Below, in pieces: positions 1 through 10,830 of a stretch of DNA of 43,031 nucleotides (its first letter is position 1; the number at the start of each line of letters is the position of its first letter). Position numbers and translations under genes: made by a program. The notes under the pieces are model-generated. The model did no database searches, was not told the origin of the DNA, and was given only the letters and a program-made list of their open reading frames with translations. This DNA comes from Thermomucor indicae-seudaticae (taxonomy: Eukaryota > Mucoromycota > Mucoromycetes > Mucorales > Lichtheimiaceae), in the NCBI GenBank assembly GCA_000787465.1, contig JSYX01000290.1, forward strand, positions 1-43,031. Reading direction: 5' to 3'.

Positions 1-542
1 ACAATAGCAGTCAGACATGCAATTATTGCTTTGCAAAGATCCAACTCCAAAAATATCGACGTGGCGACAAGCTGAAACGAACGCATGGTGCTGTTAGGTG
101 CCCTAATGCTCGTTGTCCTTCTCGCGTTCTGAATTATACCACCCGAAACAGGGATGCAGCTGGTGCTGCCAATATCGCTTTGATAGGAGTGTCAAAAACC
201 CTGTCGAGAGATGGAGCACCTTTACTTCCTTTCCGAAGAACGAACGAGCAATCAAGGTTCACCCTTGCAACTGGAATACTAACTGAAGCGGCACCAGAAT
301 TGGTTCCTGACTCCAACCCCAAGACGGAGGAAAGAAAATAGCCATATTTTTTGGTCATATTACTGTCGCGGGAGCTTACAGGACGTACTATATTGTTGTG
401 TCTAATCAGTTAGTGGCAATAAAAACATCTAGTAGGATACAAATAATTAACTGCGAAAGAAGAGGGAGATACAAAGATAATTATGGTGTAAAAGCATGAA
501 GCGTGTGTCGGAATGGCAACGAGTTGATAGAGAGAGCTTTTT
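1..542. other. Left edge, no supported gene
   Basis: I see no convincing gene here. A 74-codon open frame on the minus strand at 134-358 begins with ATG, but it resembles no family I know and has no obvious splice partners. The stretch nearest 542 is the 3' flank of the small sphingolipid gene that follows on the minus strand. Confidence 0.5.
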
Positions 543-806
543 CTAAAACATGGATGTCACCTTGCCAACCATGACAGGTGTGTATTGGTAGAACGTGGCG
601 ATGGAGAGGGTAATGATTGTCAGGAAGATGACATCTGGCGAAGAAGTTTAATCAGATAAAACGGTGTGTCGGTTCATGGTCTTCGCGCAGTACTGAGACT
701 TACTGAAGAGCGTCTTTTCCCAAGGCTCCATGACATACACCGCAGTCATGAGCTCATATTGAAAGAACTTTTCGGAGATGTAGGTGCTTAGTGATTTCGA
801 TGCCAT
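543..806 (-). CDS. Serine palmitoyltransferase small activating subunit (ssSPT/Tsc3-like), 64 aa
   Basis: This gene encodes a small ER membrane subunit that activates serine palmitoyltransferase, the first step of sphingolipid synthesis, and helps set acyl-CoA chain choice. Two exons: 704-806 and 543-634, with a 69-nt intron (GTAAGT donor, CCAG acceptor). The join restores one frame, LFNVIFLTI. The signature is FFQYELMTAVYVMEPWEKTLF-like: Gln-Tyr, Thr-Ala, then Glu-Pro-Trp-Glu-Lys, matching the animal ssSPT core (YQYLLVTALYMLEPWE). It has one predicted membrane helix and a second hydrophobic stretch near the C-terminus. The 64-residue length fits the family's 65-80. The start is the Met of MASKSLS; the open frame extends upstream, but the added residues do not look like the family. 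The residue between Tyr and Met before Glu-Pro-Trp is Val (see findings). The next gene diverges, with 637 bp between start codons. Confidence 0.88.
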
Positions 807-1443
807 GAGAGAGGAAGATGAGAGAAAGAGAAATTGAGAGCAACGGCTGTTGAAAAAATTAATTATGCCGTGGGCCGGGAAAATCAAAGACCGGCGCTCC
901 TCTCTCTCAACTGTTGGAAGCCTGTGGAAGTAACATGTCTGGGTCTTGATCGCATAATAGTATACTACATCGCAGGTAATCCAATAAACGAGCATCCAGA
1001 TAACTCGTTTGACAGATTGTACTTGGTAACCTAGTCTCAGTCAAACGCGCGGGGTAGTAAGGTTTTACTGTGTGTCATTGCATTTCTAGATATTGTCAGC
1101 GAAAGAAAAGATGTCGTTATCTTTTCAGACCACACAGGCGACAACAGAATCTTTCTCTCTAAACGACAGACAGCACTTTTGGCTAGTATCTATAATGATT
1201 CATCCTCTCAGGCAGTATTTGTCAGGCATCAGTCACTATAGGCGTTTTATCTTTGTAACCCGCTGCAAATAAACAAAAAGCCAAAACAATCGTTATTGTT
1301 GGATCGCCCCTTTTCTGTTCCGGATTTGACAATGACGTGCCTTATCTCTTTTGCTTCTTCTTTTCTTCCTCTCTCTCTTTCTTTCACACATACATTTCGT
1401 TGTTACTGCTCCAACTACTACGGGCCATAATAATAGTAATATC
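807..1443. promoter_or_regulatory. Divergent intergenic region between the ssSPT and TMEM62-like genes
   Basis: This 637-bp stretch separates two start codons that point apart, so it must hold both promoters. A long pyrimidine-rich tract (about 1345-1390, runs of CTTCTT and CTCTCT) lies just before the plus-strand start, a common 5'-flank feature of fungal genes. I found no clear TATA box or other element. Confidence 0.4.
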
Positions 1444-4003
1444 ATGGCAAGCAAGTTGCTATTGCCAGCTTGGGGATGGTGTATCCTCGTCCTGCTATGT
1501 TCCTTGCGAGCCTGCCATTTGTATTGGTTGTCCACAAGAGAACTTCGAGCAGCACTCCATGGTCCGCCGTGGCCAGTCTCGCATCGATTTGGTGCAGAAG
1601 AACCTCTTGTACCAGTCCGCAATGATTCGGACGCTTATACTATTGGATCATCCTCATCCAATATGTTCTATTTTGCTCAGGTAAGCCTTTAATATGTGTG
1701 TTGATAGTCCTTGTTGTCAACTCGTTTTTGTTTAGATATCGGATCTTCATCTTTCCAAATACCGAGCCAATGGACATACGTTGCACTTTTTGCATTTCAT
1801 TCGATCCATACTTCCTATCATCAAGTACGTCGCCTTACGATTTCCCGTCGTCAAAGGAACTGAATACAAAATATAGGCCTAATTTTGTTGTCGTGACGGG
1901 CGACTTGACGGACGCCAAGGACGTCCGACGTATAACTTCGCAGCAGTATCTGGAAGAATGGCTGGTGTACAAGCAAGCGATTGCCGAGGGCGTTCCTGAA
2001 GGCATGCCCTGGTACGACATGCGTGGGAACCACGATTGCTTTGATCTGCCGTCATGGCAGTCTCGCGCCAACCTGTATCGAACGTACGGTGCAAGTGCAC
2101 AGCGCGTCCAGGATGGTCAAGGTATTTACACATGGCAACTCGAAAATTCCTTTGGCAGATACCGATTTGTTGCCATTGATGCATGGTAAGTTTTCAGTAT
2201 AAAGGGAAGGACGCAAATGTCTTAGCTTCATGGGGATATTTCTAGTCCAAAAAGAGGTCCTTCACGACCATTTAACTTCTTTGGCTATCTGACGTCCAAA
2301 ACCATGGATCGATTAGCACAAGCATTGGAACCTGCCGGCTTTAATCACACATTTGTGGTAAGTCATCGACAACCTCTTTTCTGACGAGAATCAACCATGG
2401 TTTATAAACTTCTATATATCAAGTTTTCACATTATCCCACCACGACGATGGTATTTGGTCTTTCCAGCAAAGGACAACGTTTCAGGGATCTAGCTCGACA
2501 ATACAGCGCCTATTTCTGTGGCCATCTTCACCGTTTAGCAGCAGGTATTGGCGACGTTTTGAAATGGTACGACCCCAAGGGACATTCACTGGAACTCGAA
2601 TTGGGCGATATGATGCATCATGGTGTCTATCGGATTGTTGCAGTGGACCACGACTTGATTTCGTTTGTGGACGTCGAGATGCCCGTCGGTCAATTCGACC
2701 ATTATCATCCATTGACGCCGCTGACGGATCATGGACATGTTCTATGGCCTAGCGCTGTACGCCCTGCTCCTGTCATCCTGATCACGAACCCCAAAGATGC
2801 CCGTTACGCGTTGCCTACCAAGGAACCTCTGCAACGTATCCGAGACAGCAGCCACATCCGGTTCCTTGCTTTTCTAGCTGATGGTCCGCCTAAATCCGTC
2901 ACCATAGCCATTGACGGCAAGATACACCCGTTCCCTGCATCGCCTCCTACCGCTGACAATGACCCGCTCTGGACGACTCCGTGGGATCCGCGCTCCTTGG
3001 ATCCTCGACGTTCTCATACGTTACGCGTCACTGTCGTTAGCCAGGATGGCCAAGTGGGATCTTCAGCTGTTGTGTTTCGGCTCGATGGACAACGTGCCAA
3101 GATTGCTGGTGGACCCGGCGAGTTCATTATCGCATCCAACATGGCTGTAGTGGTAAACATCCTTAGTAGTTTTGATACAGAGGCAGCAAAGTCTAACTCT
3201 TCTTTTTTTCCCTGCGTGGATACGCTCAAAAGCTTCAATGTATGACATTGATGGGGATTGCTGTCATGTTGGCGGTTCTCATTATTCCGTTATTCTTGGA
3301 ACCTACACAACGGACTAACGACAGACGATCATGGTGGAAGTGGCAGCTTTATATCTGGGTGGAGCTTCCAAAGCAGCAGCCATGGTGCTGGCTTGCCACC
3401 ACACTCTTTCTCCTGGCCTTGGTGACTCTACCGTGGTTCCGTGCCGAATTTATCCCCTCGGCAATATCACCGGACGAGCAGCGCTATGGCACCTTTTACA
3501 TGTGGGGACTCAAGTTTGGTGCGGACGAATGGGTCCCGATTGCAGATACCTGGATGTTTGCTGCTGGTCAAGTCTGGTTGGACGTTGCTGCATTTCTGGT
3601 TCTGTTTGCGTTGGATTCTTCTTCTTCAACAATGACAGATCAACGGCAACCAGTGTATGAACGTGCATGGTTCCGAGGTTTAGTCGTGGTTTACTGGTTA
3701 TGGCGTGTTTCCGAACTGGTGGCATTGGCTTCTTTCTATGGCGGCATCGGAACACTGGTCTACTATAACATCCTGGTTCTCTGGATGGTCTTTGTGGGTA
3801 CCTATTTGGCTTTTGCATTGTTCAGACGACGACCACGTCCAGTTTTGTCACCACCTCTCTTGAAAGAGCCAGAACCAGAGCAACTCATCATTCGGCACTT
3901 GATAACAACAGAATCCGAAGATGACGGCAAGTCAAGCAGTTCTTCATCAACGCCTTTCAATGGTAGTCCGCGGATTAAGAGTCGAAAAAAGAGTAAAGTT
4001 TGA
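1444..4003 (+). CDS. TMEM62-like metallophosphoesterase transmembrane protein, 748 aa
   Basis: The gene encodes a calcineurin-like phosphoesterase domain followed by membrane helices, the architecture of TMEM62. Substrate is unknown for the family. Six exons: 1444-1680, 1736-1824, 1877-2185, 2246-2357, 2424-3152 and 3233-4003; all join in frame. An N-terminal hydrophobic helix (about residues 7-25) precedes the metal-binding motifs: SDLHLS (Asp82, His84), VTGDLTD (Asp118), RGNHD (Asn160, His161), FSHYP (His252) and CGHLH (His283, His285). All expected ligands are present, so it looks active. The middle carries the family stretch LITNPKDARY, and the last 250 residues hold about five membrane helices. 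At 748 residues it is somewhat longer than human TMEM62 (about 640), partly through a Ser-rich, basic C-tail. The alternative upstream ATG frame looks less natural than MASKLLL. A degraded copy of its 3' end follows directly. Confidence 0.85.
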
Positions 4004-4119
4004 TTTTAACCGTAATAATACGCTCCAGGAAACAAATGCATAAACGTGTCTGTCTGTATATAATGCCATGTTTCCCACTTCGGTATGGCGTTTGTCTTTT
4101 GCATACAAATCAGCACGTC

Positions 4120-4675
4120 GTTGTAACTTTAGGGTTTTCACTTGATGGACGACGTGCTAAGATTGCTGATAGACCTAGTAAATCCATTATTGCATTCAAC
4201 ATGACGGCATGATAGTGGCATAGAGAAAAATCACATTCGACTTTCACATGAAGGGAGAGAAACGAACTTTTTTCTGCACCTCACAAGATTCAATGTACGA
4301 CATTAGACCTATCCCTTTTGGAATTGGTGACACTACCGTGGTTACGGGCCGAATTTATCTCCTCGGCAATACCGCCAGAGGAGTGGCGCCACGGAATGTT
4401 TTACACGTAAAGAATCAAATGCACGTACGCACGGACGAAATGGATCCCGGTTGCAGATACCTGGATATTTGCTGGCGGTCAGGTCTGGTTGGGCCGTCGC
4501 CGTGTTGTTTCGCGCTAGGTATTTCCACGACGCTGGATCATCGCTACCGAAAGAGGGTGAAGCCGTAAATAACAAGTCAACATTCGGCACGTTATGGCCA
4601 TGATATGAATATGACGGCAAGCCAAGTAATGCTACGTCTGCGCACACACATGCACCGTTCAATGTATTGGACCAC
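4120..4675 (+). pseudogene. Decayed tandem copy of the 3' part of the TMEM62-like gene
   Basis: This segment aligns by eye, in the same order and orientation, with pieces of the preceding gene. 4120-4215 matches 3060-3155 (CTTGATGGACGACGTGC against CTCGATGGACAACGTGC). 4216-4310 matches the intron and the following exon start near 3156-3250. 4322-4545 matches about 3413-3625 (GCAGATACCTGGATATTTGC against GCAGATACCTGGATGTTTGC). About 4550-4675 matches 3850-3970. Stops, frame changes and two internal deletions make it non-coding. Because intron sequence is included, it arose by duplication of genomic DNA, not by retroposition. It may now serve as upstream sequence for the next gene. Confidence 0.85.
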
Positions 4676-4825
4676 GGATTATGAGGGTCAGTTCTAGCAA
4701 GAGCTCTTTCCCCGCTTTTTCTCCGACTCAATGTTTTGGGCCTTTTGTATAACATAACACACACTACCGCAGGTTTCTCTGTCTCTCTTTTTCACTTACC
4801 TTTCTTTGCAGTTAATTCATAACGG

Positions 4826-5927
4826 ATGGTTTACGCGGATGAAAGGCTGGAGCCATCACGGTTCGTCATTATTCGATGGTTCGGATTCGATCGATTAGAA
4901 CCCGAACGCGCCGTGACATCTTATTGGGTGTCCAGCAAAACCCTCTTGGTTCTTCGCATACCCATTGTGCTCTATTCCACCGTGGTGATGTGGGCATCCA
5001 TCGGCACGTCGGCAGTAGAGGGTGATTTCAAAGGTTACTTTGCCTTCTTTACACACCTTACGTTTATTGGTCTTCATGCCTATCTCGTGGTTCGTTACTT
5101 TAAAGTGTTGTGCCAAGGCGCGGATGGATTTCTCAATGCTCTTTTTCCGCTCAGACAGCCTTTGTACACCATGTTCAGTATTTAATGTCCAAACCGGATA
5201 ATAGACTAGACTCGTTTTTCCGCCAACCTGCCGTTCTAAATTATCTGTTCGATTACCTGTACCATACTATTGTCGTATTCAAGTAAGGGAACAAAAGACA
5301 ATCCAATCCTTTTTGAAAGCAATAACGAACGACGCACCTGGAACAAGCATCATTACCCCTGTCGTTTATTGGGCAGCACTATCAGGCAATGTCACAAGAG
5401 GTGAGAAAGGTTCAACGCGCCTAGCATACACATGTAATATACCATCTCACGTGACGGTATCCTAGATCCAATCGCGGCAAGGAACATTCCACCCATAGAT
5501 TGGTGGGTCAATACCTCGGTACACGGCGTGTCCTTTGTCATGATGATGTTTGAAGTCATTATGGCACGCATGCAACTTCGCATCAACGAGGTCCTGGCCG
5601 TCTTTGTCAATGTCATTCTATACATGTTTCTCACCTTTATTGTCTACGGCTGGTAACCTTTTTTCCCTTGGTATCCTGGAGTCAGAACCAACTTTAACCA
5701 CGCGATCTACGTATAGCGACAAGTGGTGGGTCTATCCGTTCCTGGATTGGCGTCAGGGCCCCGTGACAGCTGGATGGTACTTGGGCATTGGTGCTGCGTT
5801 TATCGTCGTCTTTTTCGTTCAGTATCTTTTCCACCTGCTCCGCGACTGGATCGCAAAGAAGGTCCATCGTTACCATGGCAAGGAGGATGTGGATACTACA
5901 CAGCAAATGACCGAACCCGCCGCTTAA
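4826..5927 (+). CDS. FAR-17a/AIG1-family multi-pass membrane protein, 277 aa
   Basis: This is a fungal member of the FAR-17a/AIG1 family. In animals AIG1 and ADTRP are membrane hydrolases of fatty acid esters of hydroxy fatty acids, using a Thr and a His; fungal function is unproven. Exons: 4826-5104, 5179-5282, 5348-5400, 5466-5652 and 5717-5927. The first donor (AAA|GTGTTG) is the least certain. Matches to AIG1 are positional: LTFIGL aligns with the LTFLNL motif holding the catalytic Thr; VNTSVHG aligns with NHGMHT holding the catalytic His; and WWVYPFLDW aligns with MWVYPFLEH. About six membrane helices are visible. The charged C-tail ends after a Lys/His-rich stretch. It converges on the next gene, with only 78 bp between stop codons. 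Confidence 0.8.
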
Positions 5928-6005
5928 TATTGCTTTATACATACATATACCTCTGCAATCTTCATAGATATACACTTATATGCTACTAATTTATCATTGT
6001 TATTA

Positions 6006-8294
6006 TTATGAAGAGTAACGCCAGACTTGCTGGTGTGCATGATACAAATGAGTCGTCGTAATTTCTTGTTGATGTTGCTGTGATGATGATGCAGTGGGGT
6101 TGGTGGTAGTAAAAGTTATCTCTGGCTGCCCCATTGGTTTAATGATGGATGTGGATGCGGACGATGAAGTGGGCTGTAAGACTGGTAACCATGGTTGTTG
6201 CTGCTGTTGTTGTTGTCCTTGATTCATGGACATGACCATATACTCGTTTTGTGCTTCAGGATACATCATTTGTGGCGGCAATGGTGGTGGTACTGCTGTC
6301 GTTCGTTCAGCAGCACTTAGAGGTACTGGTGGTGCCATCATGACGTTTTGATGAAACTGTGGCTGTAAAATGTCCTCCGTTGGCAATTCATTGCCTTCCA
6401 CGCTGCCACCACTCCCGAGCTGCTGCAAAAACTTGGCGCTATTGGGGATGACGGCATGTTCACATAGCTTGTGTATCGAAAGCACCGCGCGATCAAACAT
6501 GGCCCACGATTGCCGCGCAAGATTCACGTCATTGCTGTACAGTTGTTTCACGTGGACTTTGAGCGCGGCCAATTGCGCATGCATCAGGGCGTCAAATCTA
6601 ACGACGGAAGTCGGCTGATGACACGCGAAATGGACGAGTTGCGTAATGCAGGCCGCCGCGATGCGCTGCTGAAACTGATTGTACGCGGTTTTAGGCATCC
6701 GAAAGAGCAAATCCAGGGCCACAAGGTTGTAAAAGGTGTGTATTTGGGCGATCAGCGGTCGTGGAGGCGATGACCGTACCACATCGTCAATCGAAAGCGT
6801 CGAGGTCGGCGTCCATTGCAATGAAGGCGGCAAAGACCGCAGCCATGCCGAACACTGCTCATAAAATTGCCCTCGCGAATTGTTGTCCTCTGGCTCCGCC
6901 TTGGCGGCCACCGTAAGCGCTTCTTCGCAAATCTGCGAAAACTTGACTTTGTGCAAGAGGGCGTCGAGTATTAGCTGCTCTTCTGGGTCGTCGTCTGGTA
7001 AAGCAACCGGAAAGTCCACTTTGCAGAGACGCGTTGGGATCATCCAGGGGCGCTCCCAGCCGCCGCTTTGGAACTTGTCCAGCCAAAAGCATGTCCAAAA
7101 GACGCGTTTGCGCATCTCAATCTCGTCGCGCTGCAGATCCTTGCTGATGTTGGATTGGTTGTGAAGACCGAGCTCAAGACACATGCGGAAAGCCATACCA
7201 CTATACATCCATGATCGGCAGTGCAGGCTGCCTACACGATGCGTGGATGGTAAAGGTTCATAGATACTCATGTAGACCAAGGCAACCACGGTGCTGATCC
7301 GGGGAACGTCCATAAAGTCATCCAGCAGCCGTTTCGCGCGATGAAAAAAGACCTCGGGTTTGGGCAACTCTGGTATGTGATTAACGAATCGACTGGTGAG
7401 CGCATAGATGGCATTAAGTAGCAAGGGCGTAATGAGAGGTCCTTTGCAGTTGAGCTCCTGGAAAAAATAGCGTCGAGGAAGAATAGGCAACGCTTCATAG
7501 AAATCCCGAAAATGGATCTCCAGAAGCTGCATTTGGACATTGCGGGATGGCATCTCGATCGATCCTGTATACCGACTCGGCAACGGTGGCTCCTGCATCC
7601 ACTTTATAAAGTTACCAAAGGGCTCTGCGTCTGTGAACATTCTGCCGGGTTCTGCTGCTGTATCGTACAAGGTCAGCTTGCATAAGCTTTCGCCTAGCGA
7701 AGCCAGGATGTTGCTGGTTCGTGATTCGAGTGGCGGCCCACGCCGACGACTCCGTGTCTGAGTGCTATCTTTGGTGTCTGCAAAAAGAAAGCATAGATCA
7801 TCCGCGCTGCTGATGACGTCTCGGTTGTGGCCACTGCTGGTAGTGCTCGTACTGGCGCTGGTAACCGGTTCCGCTTCTTGTGTTTCCTGATCGGGATCGA
7901 ATGATCCGTCTTTGTAAAAGGTACAAGGCCGGCTTCGTGCTACCATACAACGATCAGCGGCGGCTCTCTTCCTTTTAAGCGAAATGAAATTTATTACCTT
8001 TACACTACACAGATATGACGAAAATAAACAGAAACACTTTTAAGCCAGGTGATAAGTTAAACGTTTAGAATATTTCTGTTCCTACCTGCATGCAAGGCCG
8101 TAATCCATCACACTGCAAAAAGAGAAAGAAGAGTATGAATATGCATACGACTTGACAGTGTCGCAATCTCGAAGGGTGAGATCTCAAGACGCAAATCACG
8201 GGTAATCTACCTTGATCTTTTTGGCTCGACAAGTGTAACAGGCGCGACCTATCTTAAGGCGTTTATGTCGTGTACCTTGTGCAGAAGGTTCCAT
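6006..8294 (-). CDS. Zn2Cys6 fungal-specific transcription factor, about 690 aa
   Basis: This is a nuclear regulator with an N-terminal Zn(II)2Cys6 DNA-binding motif and a fungal-specific transcription factor middle domain. Exons: 8211-8294, 8086-8112 (a 27-nt microexon) and 6006 to about 7967. The motif is split over all three: CYTCRAKKIK, then CDGLRPCMQ, then CMVARSRPCTFYKDG. No AG acceptor sits just before the third part, so the only in-frame acceptor adds five residues (RAADR) between Cys4 and Cys5 (see findings). The large exon holds the middle homology region with the usual motifs (FRDFYEALPILPRRYF, RKRVFWTCFWLDKF). The C-terminus is rich in Gln, Pro, Ser and Thr, suggesting an activation region. 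Target genes cannot be read from sequence. It diverges from the phosphoglycerate dehydrogenase-like gene. Confidence 0.82.
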
Positions 8295-9264
8295 GTCCGT
8301 GTGTTAACTGATTGACAGAGTGGGGATCGTAGCGATAAAGTACTATTACAAGAAGAAGCAAAAAGGGAAGAGAAAGATGATGATGATAATAGCCATATCA
8401 ACCTTTTTCAGAAATAGAATTACTGGGTTTAGGAACTGGAATATGCTACTGACGTTCGGGGAAGCTTGGTACTGAGCGTTTTGGACGGGAGGAGTTTTGT
8501 AACCGTTTTTCAATGCACATGGTAACCGGGAAACCTGGATATGGATGGTAACTTTGTCCTGATGCCGTGACACGTTGGATTTGATCTACTCTCACTTCTT
8601 TTCGCAATTCAGAATCGTTTCTTCTCCGGATCGCAAATGCTGCTTTCAAGCCCAACTGTTTTTTGATTCCCAATCATACTACGATCTGATAATCTTGAAA
8701 TTTTTCCATTTTATCCCGGGTCACACATGATGAATTGCCAAGAACCGTTCTTGGCCTTTCCTAAAGCGTCGATCTCTGTGCACAGTATCAACGCATGGGA
8801 ACTTTGGGGTAGCGGATTCCCCGGGATTTTACTGGTCGACCTACAAAAGGGAAATATTCTCAAATTTAGGGTTTTGTTACAATGAAAGTTTCTTCTTCGA
8901 AACGACACCTTAGCAATGACTGGTTCTTGTTTCAGTTACGGAAAAGTCATCTGATGCTATCCCAGTAACTTGGATCAGCCACGCTTGATAAACTATTGTC
9001 TATTTTGTAATTCAGGATCCACACCATTTTGCTCAGAGATTGATTGGAGCAAGACCGCTTGCCTTTGTCGTCATCACATTCGCCAAATCGTATGTCGAAA
9101 AGGACAGATACAGAATGACCATTCGATCTCTTTGCTGTCCTGCTGATTTCTACTGGAGGGTGACACAAAGGCGGAAATTGAAAGCAAACACACGTCGCAG
9201 TCTGTCGAACGTTCGAGCAGAGTGGTCTCCTTCTGCACCCGACTCCTACCCTTCTTCCGCTACT
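8295..9264. promoter_or_regulatory. Divergent intergenic region between the Zn2Cys6 factor and the dehydrogenase
   Basis: This 970-bp stretch lies between two start codons that point apart. Several short open frames occur on both strands, none with recognisable content or splice support. It must contain both promoters. I saw no clear TATA box and no inverted CGG pair that I would defend as a self-regulatory site. Confidence 0.4.
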
Positions 9265-10830
9265 ATGGTAAGCACTACGACTGTCACGTTCAATGCCGAA
9301 TCAGATGCATCGCCGGCTCCGGAGCGACGTAGTAGCGACTCAGGCTCTCAAACAAAATCCAGGGTATTGAGACCGTTCAAGACCTCCGAAGTCAAGGTTT
9401 TGTTGCTCGAAGACGTTCACCCTACAGTCGTAGAAGCATTCGAAAAGCAGGGCTATCAGGTAAAACCATTAACGGACCTTTCTTTCTCCTGGGGAAAAGA
9501 ACACCCAACCTGAGCTTTCTGTAGGTTGAAGCGTACGCAAAGACGCTAGTAGGCGAGGAACTTGTGGAAAAGATTCGAAATGTGCACGTCATTGGCATTC
9601 GATCCAAAACCAAGTTAACTCGGGCAGTATTGGACGACGCAAAAGAGCTGCTGGCCATTGGTTGTTTCTGCATTTGTACCGAACAGGTCGATCTTCAAGC
9701 AGCAGCGGAAAAGGGCGTAAGTGCTTACATTGTTATGCATTCACTGGTTGTGCCAGGACCACCGACTGAGGACCCGATTAAAAACGTAGATTGCCGTTTT
9801 CAATTCACCATTCAGCAATTCGCGATCGGTCGCTGAACTTGTAATTGGCGAAATCATTTCGTTAGCAAGACAGCTGGGCGATCGTAACCGCGAGATGCAT
9901 CAGGGGGTATGGAACAAGGTGTCCAAGGGATGCTACGAGGTTCGAAACAAGGTGCTTGGTATCGTCGGTTATGGCCACGTAGGCACGCAGTTGTCAGTGA
10001 TGGCCGAAGCTTTGGGCATGACCGTCTACTTTTACGACGTCCTCCAGCTGATGCCACTCGGCACCGCGCAGCAGCTGGACACTTTGGAGGAGCTCTTGTC
10101 GAAATCCGACTTTGTGTCCCTGCACGTGCCTGAACTCGAAGAGACACGCGACATGATTGGCGAACGCGAACTGGCCATCATGAAACCTGGCTCTTACCTG
10201 TTGAACAATGCGCGTGGTTCGGTGGTTCAAATCCCGGCCCTGGTCAAGGCGTTGCGCTCAGGCCATCTTGCTGGTGCTGCACTCGATGTGTTTCCCAAAC
10301 AGCCGGCGTTCAATGGCCCGCATTTTACAGACTACCAGGAACTCATGGATTGTCCAAATGTTATTCTGACCCCGCATATTGCCGGATCAACAGAAGAAGC
10401 TCAAGAAATGATCGGCGCCGAAGTATCGTCTGCCCTAATAAAGTACATTACAGAAGGCACGTCGCTCAAGGCGGTCAATTTTCCTGCAGTGGGTCTGCGG
10501 CCTATTCGAGAAGAAGACGAGAAAACAATCCGGTTACTGCATACTCATCACAATGTTCCGGGTGTCCTCAGGGTGCGTTGATCTACCTCCGACCATCTGG
10601 GAATGAACGGATCTTTTTTTCGTGCTGAAGCGTTTTGCCTTCCCCACTCCTTATAGGAAATCAACCAAATACTGGCAAATCATAATGTCGAAAAGGAATA
10701 TTCGGAATCACGAGGAGAAATCGCCTATGTCATGGCCGATATTGCCAATGTATCGGAAGCTCAATTGGTGTCGTTATATGATGCCATCACAGCCACACGC
10801 TCAAATATTCGGACTCGTATTCTCTACTAG
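9265..10830 (+). CDS. D-3-phosphoglycerate dehydrogenase-like protein, 447 aa, with altered conserved residues
   Basis: By family this is the first enzyme of serine synthesis, oxidising 3-phosphoglycerate with NAD (yeast Ser3/Ser33, E. coli SerA). Exons: 9265-9459, 9525-9716, 9790-10572 and 10657-10830. Overall similarity is high from the RSVAELVIGEI stretch through the GYGHVGTQ NAD-binding loop to the C-terminal ACT domain, which ends TRILY like yeast RLLY. The active-site Arg (NNARGS) and His (TPHIAGS) remain. However, the usually invariant Glu of the FPxEP motif is Gln (FPKQP), the Asp after RGxVV is Gln, and IGTNQVD reads ICTEQVD. It may be a divergent paralog with weak or changed activity rather than the main enzyme. 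The start MVSTTTVTF precedes a Ser-rich leader like that of the yeast enzymes. Confidence 0.82.

Noticed and set aside
134..358. 74-codon minus-strand frame
   Set aside because: Begins with ATG but has no recognisable motif, no splice context and a length expected by chance.
6006..10830. Biosynthetic gene cluster controlled by the Zn2Cys6 factor
   Set aside because: Neighbours are housekeeping genes with no synthase or tailoring enzymes, so adjacency to the dehydrogenase-like gene is not evidence of a cluster.
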